A stretch of DNA of 64,000 nucleotides, taken from the NCBI RefSeq assembly GCF_040493455.1, contig NZ_JANFDA010000004.1:310001-374000 (forward strand). The letters run 5' to 3'. Source of the DNA: Microcosmobacter sp040493455 (GTDB taxonomy: Bacteria; Bacteroidota; Bacteroidia; Flavobacteriales; Flavobacteriaceae). Positions 9,201 through 16,507 of this stretch are shown here, piece after piece (within the stretch, counting starts at the first letter, position 1; each line of letters begins with the position of its first letter). The notes under the pieces were generated by a model that was not told where the DNA came from, did no database searches, and saw only the letters and a program-made list of their open reading frames with translations. The position numbers and the translations under genes were made by a program.

Positions 9201-9302
9201 TGCCTGAGTAACTGTACCTGTGATAGTCCTCTCTTGTGCAAAACCTAAAGCCACACTGAAAAATAAGAGCACTAACACTAAACCATAATTTTTTACTTTC
9301 AT
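6213..9302 (-). CDS. SusC/RagA-family TonB-dependent outer-membrane receptor
   Basis: A 22-stranded outer-membrane transporter, energised by TonB, that imports ligands handed over by SusD. The 1029-residue protein has a Sec signal peptide (1-22, ending GFAQ), a carboxypeptidase-D-like domain at about 25-100 (ITGTVTQAVDGLPLPGANV), the SusC-family segment LDEVVVVAYG at 102-111, a plug at about 117-230 with IRGIGSING, and the barrel to a C-terminal aromatic residue (FGTTINF). It is the first gene of a four-gene minus-strand operon. A 590-bp upstream region with an operator-like inverted repeat at 9511-9534 separates it from the AraC-type regulator. Confidence 0.97.
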   Translation of the reverse strand: MKVKNYGLVLVLLFFSVALGFAQERTITGTVTQAVDGLPLPGANVIVKGTTRGVQTDFDGQYSISVQSGETLVFSYVGLLSVERVVGASSVIDVSMQADNQLDEVVVVAYGTTSLKSNSASVTQLSATEVEDRANASVLQNLQGQVAGLNVLTGTGQPGADSTIILRGIGSINGEIEPLFVVDGIFVDRDNFRSINPNDIATFTVLKDGAAAGIYGNRGANGAVIITTKKGKFNEGLKFQYSTQFGYNELQDANLELMNSRQILELERTYNVALGAGLTDAEIAAISGQTNTYWTDVFFRRGTTMSHDLSMTSGSENFSNFSSVGYTEQDGIFLNSNIKRFNIRNNFNGRTDNGKLDYALNLSVGFSKTNEIDGAGSNAIFFAPFTAALSGLPYLSILNPDGTQTIDGGIAPGDIAAITANQNAAVPYILLNSVALNTDREEEVKLLGSFSANYNFAKNLTAGITLGADFSSEKRLEILHPESILGPFQANGTNQTQFGGQQQEDYTRDFRFNSVAKVNYNNTFANKHLVDVTAFVEYNKRHADNLGFTQGGLDPRILGTGSAFIAGNTTEDLNGNGTIDGAGELPYIPTIRATTVEEGLFSVFGKLDYEYDGKYGFSGTLRRDNSFRFIEDNAWGTFWSVSGRWNIDQEDFMQNTAFSLLKLRASYGVNGNQDVGGNSLTRTLFGSGGGYNGTVGTFIAQPANTDLRWEETKQTNFGLDFGVWNNRLSGSIDVYKKTTDGLFDSRQLSAISGFGALSVNTGTMDNEGAEVSLRYVVYDKNDWQISVNANGSYNKNTVNEVASSTGQNFLGGSTIIAEGHPVNSFYVVPYAGVNPANGNPLFVSADGSLSETFSDADRRFTDKTSFPVWQGGFGTDVRYKGFEFTTQWSFVADIWLNNLDLAQLEETQLVGDGTNRVTSVFRAWQNVGDVTDIPRVGNPFNAISYINAVDRYLEDASYLRLRNVRVGYTLPQKIMEKLPISSLRFFVQGENLVTFTSFRGWDAENGFRTTNRGQFPTPKILTFGTTINF

Positions 9303-9892
9303 AAACTTAATTTTTAAAATTACTACGAGTTAGTTTTAGTGCAATTAGGAAAGGCAGGCAGTGTGTTAATTTTAAAGACTAATTCAAAATAATCACTTCT
9401 ATGAAATATGAAATTAAAGTTAACATGGTTATTTCATAAATAAAGTAAGACTCACACCGCCTTACCTTTGCAATTGCTGATGTAAAAAAATGAAGAAAGC
9501 CAAGTAAAAACGGTAAATCCTATAATAATTTACCTGTCCGAAGATTACTTACCGTTTGATTACCAGTTATTTAACATTTTTTTATGTTAATATGGGCTAT
9601 TAGCTGTTATAGTCAGCCTTCGCCCTTACTTTAGAGCAGGGGCGTTTGCAAATGTTAAAGTCAATAAATCTATTAGTATTTACTAGTCTGTTTTAGTTAA
9701 TTTATTTTGTAGGAAGAACAAAACCATCTTGTAGGAAAACAAGTGAAAAAGAGTACATTTTTATATCAAAAATGGGTAATAATTATGTCAAAATCACGCA
9801 GTTATAACTCATAAAAATATGATGCAAATATGACTAAAAATAGATAAGGAAGATTATAGATGAATTTCTAACATAGAGGTTATTATTCTCTT
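9303..9892. other. 590-bp non-coding region between susC and its putative regulator
   Basis: No convincing gene. It holds the inverted repeat at 9511-9534; a palindrome TTAACAT-N6-ATGTTAA at 9571-9590; a GC-rich hairpin with CGCCC at 9621-9625 opposite GGGCG at 9640-9644; two copies of TTGTAGGAA between about 9705 and 9740; and a plus-strand TACCTTTG at 9463-9470 that matches the -7 consensus but leads to no gene. The susC promoter should lie in the first 200 bp, but I find no clear TAnnTTTG there on the minus strand. Confidence 0.6.
9511..9534. promoter_or_regulatory. Operator-like inverted repeat upstream of susC
   Basis: GGTAAAT (9512-9518) and ATTTACC (9528-9534) form a perfect 7-bp inverted repeat with a 9-bp spacer. 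Nearly the same sequence recurs at 11555-11580 upstream of the AraC-type regulator gene, sharing the end ATAATAATTTACC. Further TTACC copies follow at 9550-9553 and 9560-9563. I infer a binding site for a regulator of this locus, about 210 bp before the susC start. Confidence 0.5.
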
Positions 9893-11458
9893 CTATGCTC
9901 TTTTTAAGTAGTTTTCTTTAGAGGGGTTTTTTTTTAGCGAACGTATGTATTCTGTAGGAGTAAGCTCAAGCTGTTTCTTAAAAGCTTTATTAAACGTCAC
10001 CTTATTGTTATAACCCACTTCATAGGCAATATCAATAATATTGAAATTACGGTTTTTATCTGCTTCGAGTATGCGCTTCGCTTCATTAATCCTGAAATAA
10101 TTAATGAGATCGTAAAAACTCATATTAAAGTGCTCATTAATAACTTGAGAAGCATTATGTCTAGTAGTTCCCAACATTTCTGAAAGCGCATCTAAACTTA
10201 TATCGTTTAGTTTATAGACTTGCTCTCTATCCATAAGAGTCAATAAGTTTTCCTTTAACTCATTAGAATATGATTCTGTTAGTCCAGATTTCTTGTATTT
10301 ATTAAATAATTTAGAGATGTCTTCTAACTGAACATCTCCTCTAAAAATGTCTGGTTGTAAAAATGAAATGGTTGCAATATAAAATACCATAATAACCATA
10401 ACAATAATCTGTAAATTCAAAAACGGTGGGTAATCAATTACTCTTGTTACTGCCAAGGCATAAAGTAAATAGGCAACTACGTACGCCGTGAAAATTGTAA
10501 GGATATTTCTTTGCCAAATAATTCTAACATTTACATTATCATTATTGATTACTCGTACATCTCTATAATGATTATTATAAATTCTGAATGTCGCCCATGC
10601 ATATAGTCCTAATGACAATATTTTTATAGCAATTATTGCATTAGTTCCAGGTAATGTAAACTTAGCCTGTTCAAACATAATTAAGAACTTATCGTATGAG
10701 CTCATACCATAATAAGGTATCAAATAAATGACCAGGCCAACCGAAGGTAACAAGTGAATTAAATCCTTCCATGAAAACCTATACTCTTGAACAACACGCT
10801 TAAAATAAAAATACAGCAATGGCCCATACAGAAATGAAAAAGGTGTAGATGCAAATAATGCGTGTGGAAACTTCAAATTATATCTAGATACATATAAACT
10901 TAAATGCAGTATAAAAAGCGAATGAAATAAAACAAATAAGCTAATTAACAGCACACCAACTTTATCTGAATTCTTTTTACTGTTTAAAAACACAAAGATG
11001 AAAAAGCCAAAAAAACCAGTAAATGCGTAAATAATAGGAAGCAGTCCTAACTTGGGTTGATAAGTTCTCTTCAGCTCCTTGAACTGATCGGTATTTTTAA
11101 TGTCAGAAAATATATGATCATTCATTATCGACAGATCCTGAGTAGCCTTCATATATTCTACTGCATGCTCTGATGCTTTATCAGCATCTTTTTTCTTACT
11201 ATATAGAAGCGCTAATGATTTGTGCAAAGCATTAGAATCGGACACCTTGTTCTTTAAGGCTGCTTCATTAAGAGTAATAAGCTTTTCAGTTTTTAATGAG
11301 TCTTCAGCGACCTGAACTTGCAATAAACTATCTAAAGATTCTTTTAGTGAAGAAATATCTAAACCAGGTTCTTTAAAACTATCAAATGCAAAGATCGTAG
11401 TTACATTAAATAATGTAGCCACAAAAAATAGAACTATTTTTTGAGTGATGAGGCGCAT
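9893..11458 (-). CDS. Membrane-bound AraC-family regulator
   Basis: A 521-residue protein with a signal peptide (1-25), a helical, probably TPR-like periplasmic segment (30-130), seven membrane helices (about 137-158, 166-190, 200-220, 232-250, 272-293, 315-338, 345-368) and a C-terminal AraC/XylS DNA-binding domain (about 415-510). Both helix-turn-helix units are visible: LDALSEMLGTTRHNASQVIN, and IDIAYEVGYNNKVTFNKAFK with the usual PTEYIR end. Such membrane-spanning AraC proteins sense a signal at the envelope and act directly on DNA. It lies upstream of the SusC operon in the same orientation, and both upstream regions share an inverted repeat, so control of susCD and of itself is a reasonable inference. 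No phospho-acceptor domain is present. Confidence 0.88.
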   Translation of the reverse strand: MRLITQKIVLFFVATLFNVTTIFAFDSFKEPGLDISSLKESLDSLLQVQVAEDSLKTEKLITLNEAALKNKVSDSNALHKSLALLYSKKKDADKASEHAVEYMKATQDLSIMNDHIFSDIKNTDQFKELKRTYQPKLGLLPIIYAFTGFFGFFIFVFLNSKKNSDKVGVLLISLFVLFHSLFILHLSLYVSRYNLKFPHALFASTPFSFLYGPLLYFYFKRVVQEYRFSWKDLIHLLPSVGLVIYLIPYYGMSSYDKFLIMFEQAKFTLPGTNAIIAIKILSLGLYAWATFRIYNNHYRDVRVINNDNVNVRIIWQRNILTIFTAYVVAYLLYALAVTRVIDYPPFLNLQIIVMVIMVFYIATISFLQPDIFRGDVQLEDISKLFNKYKKSGLTESYSNELKENLLTLMDREQVYKLNDISLDALSEMLGTTRHNASQVINEHFNMSFYDLINYFRINEAKRILEADKNRNFNIIDIAYEVGYNNKVTFNKAFKKQLELTPTEYIRSLKKNPSKENYLKRA

Positions 11459-11554
11459 TTTGATTGAATTAGTCTCCCTAATGGTTAACGTTAGGTCTAA
11501 TTTATTGTCATTAACGGAGAAAAGTCTTAAAACCTTCTTAAAAAACCTACAAAT

Positions 11555-11580
11555 CCGTAAGTCCCGATAATAATTTACCG
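11555..11580. promoter_or_regulatory. Operator-like repeat upstream of the AraC-type regulator
   Basis: The sequence CCGTAAGTCCCGATAATAAT followed by TTACCG resembles the 9511-9534 element with one 1-bp gap and three substitutions. It keeps the inverted GTAA..TTAC arms. It lies about 97 bp upstream of the regulator start codon, in the 177-bp gap after galE. Autoregulation is inferred. Confidence 0.45.
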
Positions 11581-11635
11581 TTAAAAACCAGAATTCTTGG
11601 GTGATTTAAAAGTAAAGCGTGCTAAATAAAAAAGA

Positions 11636-12655
11636 TTACTTTGGTTGAGATTGTTGCCATCGCCAGGCGGAAAGTAAAGCATCATCAAGCGAAAGCTCAG
11701 TTTTCCAGCCTAGGACACGGTTAGCCTTAGAAGTATCCGCATAAGCAGCACTGACATCTCCAGATCTTCGCTCAACTATTTTATAATTGAGTTTCATATC
11801 TGAAACGCGTTCGAAAGATTCAATAACGTCCAATACCGAACTACCTTTACCTGTTCCTATATTATAAACTTCAAAGTTGTTTTGGTTATTTTTTTCTATA
11901 AGTCTTTTTAAAGCAACAATATGAGCCTTAGCGACATCAATAACATGTATGTAATCTCTAACGCAAGTTCCATCTGGTGTAGGGTAATCACCACCAAACA
12001 CAGATAATTGTTCTCTTATTCCGATTGCAGTCTGAGTAATATAAGGAACTAAATTTTGCGGCACGCCAATTGGAAGTTCTCCTATTTTTGCTGTTGGATG
12101 CGCTCCAATAGGATTAAAATAACGTAATGAAATTGCATTGAGTTTATTAGACACCTTACATACATCTTGTATTATTTCTTCTCCTATTTGTTTTGTGTTA
12201 CCGTAAGGAGATTCTGGAAGTTTTACTGGTGCGCTTTCTGTTATTGGTAATTCATCGGCTTGGCCATAAACAGTACAAGAAGAGCTAAAAATAAAGTTCT
12301 GTTCTGTTTGCTTACTCAATTCGTTCAGTATATATATGAGACCAGTAATATTATTTTCATAATACATTAGCGGTTTCTCAACACTTTCACCTACAGCTTT
12401 ATTTGCTGCAAAATGAATAATACCTTTTAGGTTTTTATGCTTTTCAAAAAACGAAATGACTTCACTCTTATTCTTTAAGTCAATTTTTTCAAATATGGGC
12501 TTCTTTCCAGTAATTTCATTAATGCCATCGAGGACATCAATTGAAGAGTTAGATAGATCATCAATGATCACAACTTCATAACCTTCATTAAGAAGCTCAA
12601 CTACTGTATGAGAGCCTATAAACCCAAGCCCTCCCGTAACTAAAACCTTATCCAT
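11636..12655 (-). CDS. galE: UDP-glucose 4-epimerase GalE
   Basis: Interconverts UDP-glucose and UDP-galactose (or the N-acetyl forms) with a bound NAD, supplying precursors for surface polysaccharide. The 339 residues fit the extended short-chain dehydrogenase family. Visible are the Rossmann motif GGLGFIG (8-14), the catalytic SSSCTVYG segment around 124-131, the YxxxK pair Tyr151/Lys155 in SPYGNTK, and RYFNPIGAHP. The start overlaps the end of the upstream aminotransferase gene by 8 bp, so the two are translationally coupled and probably serve the same glycan pathway. Confidence 0.96.
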   Translation of the reverse strand: MDKVLVTGGLGFIGSHTVVELLNEGYEVVIIDDLSNSSIDVLDGINEITGKKPIFEKIDLKNKSEVISFFEKHKNLKGIIHFAANKAVGESVEKPLMYYENNITGLIYILNELSKQTEQNFIFSSSCTVYGQADELPITESAPVKLPESPYGNTKQIGEEIIQDVCKVSNKLNAISLRYFNPIGAHPTAKIGELPIGVPQNLVPYITQTAIGIREQLSVFGGDYPTPDGTCVRDYIHVIDVAKAHIVALKRLIEKNNQNNFEVYNIGTGKGSSVLDVIESFERVSDMKLNYKIVERRSGDVSAAYADTSKANRVLGWKTELSLDDALLSAWRWQQSQPK

Positions 12656-13802
12656 TTACAAAATCTAACACTTTACTGGTGATGAAATCAATTTGCTCAT
12701 CGTCCAATTCGGTGTGCATTGGTAATGAAATAACTTCATCAACTAATCTATTTGTAACAACAAAATCATCTTCATTATAACGTTCATCTAAATAAGCCTT
12801 TTGTCTATGAAGCGGAATAGGATAATATACACCGCATGGTATTCCATTTTCATTCAAATGCTTAACGAGAGCATCTCTATCAGCGCCTTTTATTTTTAGC
12901 GTATATTGATGAAACACATGGCAATCACAAGTATCGCAAACACCATCGCAACCCGCTACGGTTTTTGGAGTAATTATCTTGTTATTATCCTTAAAAGCTT
13001 CATTATATTTTTGGGCAGCCTTTTGTCTTGCGTTACTATATTCATCCAAATGCTTAAGCTTAGCATCCAATACTGCAGCCTGTATAGAATCTAATCGAGA
13101 ATTCACGCCAACCACGTCGTGGTGATAGCGTTTATACATCCCATGATTAACAATTCCTCTAATAGTATGCGCTAATTCATCGTCATTGGTGAAAATAGCA
13201 CCACCATCTCCATAGCATCCCAAATTCTTGGACGGAAAAAACGAAGTCGCCGCAACATGACCAATGGTTCCTGCTTTGGCTTTTCTACCATCAGAGTAAA
13301 CGTAGTTAGCACCAATAGCTTGCGCATTATCCTCAATAACATAAAGGTTATGCTCTTCAGCTATTTGCATTATAGCTTCCATATTAGCACACTGTCCAAA
13401 TAAATGAACTGGCACTATGGCTTTAGTTTTTGGTGTAATCGCCTTCTTAATTGCATCTATATTAATATTGAACGTATCTTCGTCCACATCAACCAAAACA
13501 GGAGTTAATTTCAAAAGCGCTATAACCTCAACAGTAGCTGCAAAAGTAAAATCCGCAGTAATTACTTCATCTCCTTGCTCTAAACCTAAGCCCATCATTG
13601 CAATCTGTAAAGCATCTGTACCATTAGCACAAGGTATAACATGTTTTACATCCAGATAGTCTTCTAAATTCTTTTGAAACTCGTGCACTTTTGGTCCATT
13701 AACAAATGCTGCGCTTTCTAAAATTTCCTGGATTGATGGATCTACTATGTGCTTTATATTTTGATATTGACTTTGAAGGTCAACCATTTGAATTTTTCTC
13801 AT
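12648..13802 (-). CDS. DegT/DnrJ/EryC1/StrS-family sugar aminotransferase
   Basis: PLP-dependent aminotransferase that places an amino group on a keto-sugar nucleotide for LPS, capsule or glycoprotein sugars. The 384 residues match the family. The PLP lysine is Lys192 in SFFPSKNLGCYGDGG. The phosphate-binding loop ANGTDAL (59-65), the GDEVI strand and EDNAQAIGA (157-165) are also present. It lies just upstream of galE with an 8-bp overlap, and Kdo transferase is divergent next door, so a surface-glycan role fits. An unusual Cys cluster, GCDGVCDTCDCH, sits just before the conserved VFHQYTL strand; it could bind a metal or form disulfides. Exact substrate unknown. Confidence 0.94.
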   Translation of the reverse strand: MRKIQMVDLQSQYQNIKHIVDPSIQEILESAAFVNGPKVHEFQKNLEDYLDVKHVIPCANGTDALQIAMMGLGLEQGDEVITADFTFAATVEVIALLKLTPVLVDVDEDTFNINIDAIKKAITPKTKAIVPVHLFGQCANMEAIMQIAEEHNLYVIEDNAQAIGANYVYSDGRKAKAGTIGHVAATSFFPSKNLGCYGDGGAIFTNDDELAHTIRGIVNHGMYKRYHHDVVGVNSRLDSIQAAVLDAKLKHLDEYSNARQKAAQKYNEAFKDNNKIITPKTVAGCDGVCDTCDCHVFHQYTLKIKGADRDALVKHLNENGIPCGVYYPIPLHRQKAYLDERYNEDDFVVTNRLVDEVISLPMHTELDDEQIDFITSKVLDFVNG

Positions 13803-13957
13803 GAATTCTCTTTTGAACGGGAAATCTTATTAATTATGAAAGCTTAGCGCATTTATAATTATAAACCCATAATTTTGAGGAACGAAAATACAAAAATTAG
13901 TACTTTAGGGCTAATCATTTATCATAAAGAACAGTATTTTAGCACAAACATCTTTGG

Positions 13958-15193
13958 TTGAGAACACTATATAACATTCTTACTTTTTTTTCTGTTTTTG
14001 TATTGAAATTTGCCTCGGCTTTTAATAAAAAATTGAAACTGGGTATTGTCGGTCGATCTGAGACATTTCAAAAGCTATCGTCATCTATACAGTCGTCAGA
14101 TAATGTTATTTGGTTTCACTGTGCGTCTCTGGGCGAATATGAGCAGGGCTTTCCCTTGTTTGAAGTTTTAAGAGTCGACTACCCCAATCATAAAATTGTT
14201 TTGAGCTTCTTTTCTCCTTCTGGCTACGAAGTAAAAAAACACACATCTGTTGCTGACATAGTTGTTTATCTGCCTTTTGATACTAAAGGTAATGCTAAGC
14301 GATTTATAGATATGATTAATCCTGAACTGACCATTTTTGTTAAGTATGAAATCTGGCCAAACTACTTGGAAGAACTCAAAAAAAGAGAGTTAAAAACACT
14401 TCTTATTTCAGCTTTATTCAGAAAGGATCAGTTGTATTTTAAATGGTATGGTAATTTCATGAAGCATGCATTAGAAAGCTTTGATCATATTTTCACTCAG
14501 GATAGAAGTTCTAAAGATTTGTTGGCTTCAATAGGTATAACTGATGTTTCTGTTAGTGGAGATACTAGATTTGATAGAGTTTCTAAACAGTTAGAAATGA
14601 ACAATACTCTAGACTTCATTTCTAGCTTCAAACAGAGTAAATTATGCTTCGTGGCTGGTAGTACCTGGCCTGCCGACGAAAACATACTTATTCCCTATAT
14701 TAATTCAGAATTAGCGCCTAATACAAAAGTTATTATCGCTCCTCATAACATTAAGAAAGAAGGCATTTTAAAACTCAAAAATGCCATAAATAAAGAGGTT
14801 GTCTTGTATTCTGAAAAAGAAGGAAAAGATGTTTCTCAATATGATGTTTTCATCCTAGACACTATCGGCTTATTATCGAAAGTATATAGCTATGCTGATA
14901 TTGCATATATCGGTGGAGCTATGGGTTCAACAGGGCTGCATAACACATTAGAAGCTGCAGCATTTGGGATTCCTATCGTTATAGGGAAACATTACGATAA
15001 ATTTCCTGAAGCAAAATCTATGATAGAAAACAAAGGCATGTTTTCAGTTACAGATCAGGTAAAATTCAATACTATCCTGCAAAAACTTACTTCTGACCCT
15101 GAGTACAGAAAATCTAGCGGTAAAAGCAATGCTGATTATGTAGAACAAAATAAAGGCGCTGTAATCCAAATACTTAATTACATTCGTAAATAA
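13958..15193 (+). CDS. waaA: 3-deoxy-D-manno-octulosonic acid transferase
   Basis: Adds Kdo from CMP-Kdo to lipid A precursor at the inner membrane. The 411-residue protein has the N-terminal membrane anchor (MRTLYNILTFFSVFVLKFAS), the catalytic base in ASLGEYEQG (Glu60), IFVKYEIWPNY (the conserved kYE.WP.) and the CMP-Kdo-binding GGAMGSTGLHNTLEAAAFG in the second domain. The start is a TTG at 13958. No in-frame ATG precedes it, and the next residues match the family N-terminus, so the non-ATG start looks right. A -7-like TACTTTAG lies at 13901-13908. Confidence 0.94.
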   Translation: MRTLYNILTFFSVFVLKFASAFNKKLKLGIVGRSETFQKLSSSIQSSDNVIWFHCASLGEYEQGFPLFEVLRVDYPNHKIVLSFFSPSGYEVKKHTSVADIVVYLPFDTKGNAKRFIDMINPELTIFVKYEIWPNYLEELKKRELKTLLISALFRKDQLYFKWYGNFMKHALESFDHIFTQDRSSKDLLASIGITDVSVSGDTRFDRVSKQLEMNNTLDFISSFKQSKLCFVAGSTWPADENILIPYINSELAPNTKVIIAPHNIKKEGILKLKNAINKEVVLYSEKEGKDVSQYDVFILDTIGLLSKVYSYADIAYIGGAMGSTGLHNTLEAAAFGIPIVIGKHYDKFPEAKSMIENKGMFSVTDQVKFNTILQKLTSDPEYRKSSGKSNADYVEQNKGAVIQILNYIRK

Positions 15194-15234
15194 GACATAT
15201 AGGAATTGTTATAATAAAGAAATGTTAAAAAAAT

Positions 15235-15267
15235 TTAACATTTTTTGCAATTAAGTTCCTACATTAG
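15235..15267 (+). promoter_or_regulatory. Promoter with TTAACATTTTTT upstream element
   Basis: TTAACATTTTTT at 15235-15246 is followed, with its start 25 bp upstream, by TACATTAG at 15260-15267, a variant -7 box. The same 12-mer and the same 25-bp spacing to TACTTTTG occur at 23169-23201. The first half also lies inside a palindrome ATGTTAAA-N4-TTTAACAT at 15222-15241. Confidence 0.5.
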
Positions 15268-15299
15268 CACTTTAACAATTAACACTAAAACACAAACGA

Positions 15300-15680
15300 A
15301 TGAAAAAAGTAGTATTGAGTATTGTAATGGTACTTGCCCTAACATTGTCATTTACATCTTGTAGAGAAACTAAAGAAAAGACTGAAGATACAGTTGAAAA
15401 TGCTGAAAAAGCAGCTGATGATGCAGCTAATACTGTTGAGGACACTGCAGAAAAAGCTAAAGATGCTGCTGAAGAGACAGCAGATGATTTAAAAGAAGCA
15501 GGAGAGGAAATGGCAAAAGATGCTAAAGATGCAGTAGACGGAGCTGTAGAAGATGCTAAAGAAGCTGGAAAAGATGCTATCGACAAAGCTAAAAAAGCTG
15601 GAGAAGACGCAGTTGATAAAGCTAAAGAAAAAGGATCTAAAGAGTTAGATAAAGCTGCTGACAAAATAAAAGGCAACTAA
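15300..15680 (+). CDS. LEA-like / apolipoprotein-like lipoprotein
   Basis: A 126-residue predicted lipoprotein with leader MKKVVLSIVMVLALTLSF and lipobox TSC. The mature part is almost entirely Ala, Lys, Asp and Glu in roughly 11-residue amphipathic repeats of the form KDAxExAxDxx (for example AEKAKDAAEETADDLKEAGE). Plant LEA group 3 and apolipoprotein-like proteins share this type of sequence; in water such chains are disordered or helical and can protect membranes or proteins under drying or freezing. I infer an envelope stress-protective role. It is monocistronic, between the Kdo transferase gene and a strong terminator. The low-complexity composition also creates a long open frame on the opposite strand, which I reject. 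Confidence 0.85.
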   Translation: MKKVVLSIVMVLALTLSFTSCRETKEKTEDTVENAEKAADDAANTVEDTAEKAKDAAEETADDLKEAGEEMAKDAKDAVDGAVEDAKEAGKDAIDKAKKAGEDAVDKAKEKGSKELDKAADKIKGN

Positions 15681-15706
15681 AATCAGCTTATACTTTTATA
15701 ACAAAA

Positions 15707-15736
15707 AAGCCCAATCTCTAGATTGGGCTTTTTTGT
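15707..15736. terminator. Bidirectional terminator between the LEA-like gene and sdhB
   Basis: A perfect 10-bp stem AAGCCCAATC (15707-15716) / GATTGGGCTT (15721-15730) with a TCTA loop is flanked by A and T runs, so it can end both the plus-strand lipoprotein transcript and the minus-strand sdh transcript. Confidence 0.92.
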
Positions 15737-15752
15737 TTATTGTTATAAGAGC

Positions 15753-16499
15753 TTATCCTTTAAGACTAGCTTTAAGATATTCTCTATTCATACGTGCAAT
15801 ATTTTCAAGTGAAATGCCTTTAGGGCATTCTACTTCACATGCTCCAGTATTGGTACAGTTACCAAATCCTTCTTCATCCATTTGTTTTACCATGTTAAGA
15901 ACACGATCTGTAGCTTCTACCTGTCCTTGAGGTAATAATGCAAACTGAGATACTTTAGCAGAAACAAATAGCATCGCACTAGAGTTTTTACAAGACGCAA
16001 CACATGCTCCACAACCAATACAGGTAGCAGCATCAAATGCAGTATCAGCATCGTGCTTATTTACTGGAATAGCATTAGCATCGATAGTATTTCCTGACGT
16101 GTTTACAGAAATAAACCCTCCTGCATGTTGAATGCGATCGAACGAACTTCTATCCACGACCAAATCCTTTATCACAGGAAAAGCTTGAGCTCTAAAAGGT
16201 TCAATATAGATTGTATCGCCATCATTAAACATTCTCATGTGCAACTGGCAAGTAGTAACGCCTCTATCTGGACCATGAGCTTCTCCATTAATGTATAACG
16301 AACACATGCCGCATATACCTTCACGACAATCATGATCGAAAGCAACAGGCTCCTCGCCTTTGTTGATCAATTGATCATTAAGCACATCTAACATTTCCAA
16401 AAACGACATGTCTGGAGAAACATCACTGATTGGATAATCAACCATTTTACCTTTGTCGTTAGCATCTTTTTGACGCCATATTTTTAAAGTAAGATTCAT
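15753..16499 (-). CDS. sdhB: Succinate dehydrogenase iron-sulfur subunit
   Basis: Carries electrons from the flavin of SdhA to quinone through three Fe-S clusters, on the cytoplasmic face of the inner membrane. The 248-residue protein has an N-terminal plant-ferredoxin domain with Cys58, Cys63, Cys66 and Cys84 for [2Fe-2S]. A C-terminal part has CIGCGACVASC (Cys160, 163, 166, 170) and Cys215, 221 and 225 for [4Fe-4S] and [3Fe-4S]. The 17-residue gap before Cys84 belongs to the SdhB subtype seen in Bacteroidetes and Gram-positive-like enzymes. It is last in the sdhCAB operon, 8 bp after sdhA. Confidence 0.97.
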   Translation of the reverse strand: MNLTLKIWRQKDANDKGKMVDYPISDVSPDMSFLEMLDVLNDQLINKGEEPVAFDHDCREGICGMCSLYINGEAHGPDRGVTTCQLHMRMFNDGDTIYIEPFRAQAFPVIKDLVVDRSSFDRIQHAGGFISVNTSGNTIDANAIPVNKHDADTAFDAATCIGCGACVASCKNSSAMLFVSAKVSQFALLPQGQVEATDRVLNMVKQMDEEGFGNCTNTGACEVECPKGISLENIARMNREYLKASLKG

Positions 16500-16507
16500 A
16501 TGCTTTA

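Noticed and set aside
9463..9510. Short frame ATG-AAG-AAA-GCC-AAG-TAA after the orphan plus-strand -7 box
   Set aside because: Five codons only; not supportable as a gene.
15272..15676. 134-codon Ser/Ala-rich frame antisense to the LEA-like lipoprotein
   Set aside because: It is the mirror of the repetitive Ala/Lys/Glu codons; composition is low-complexity and it overlaps the terminator-facing gene fully.
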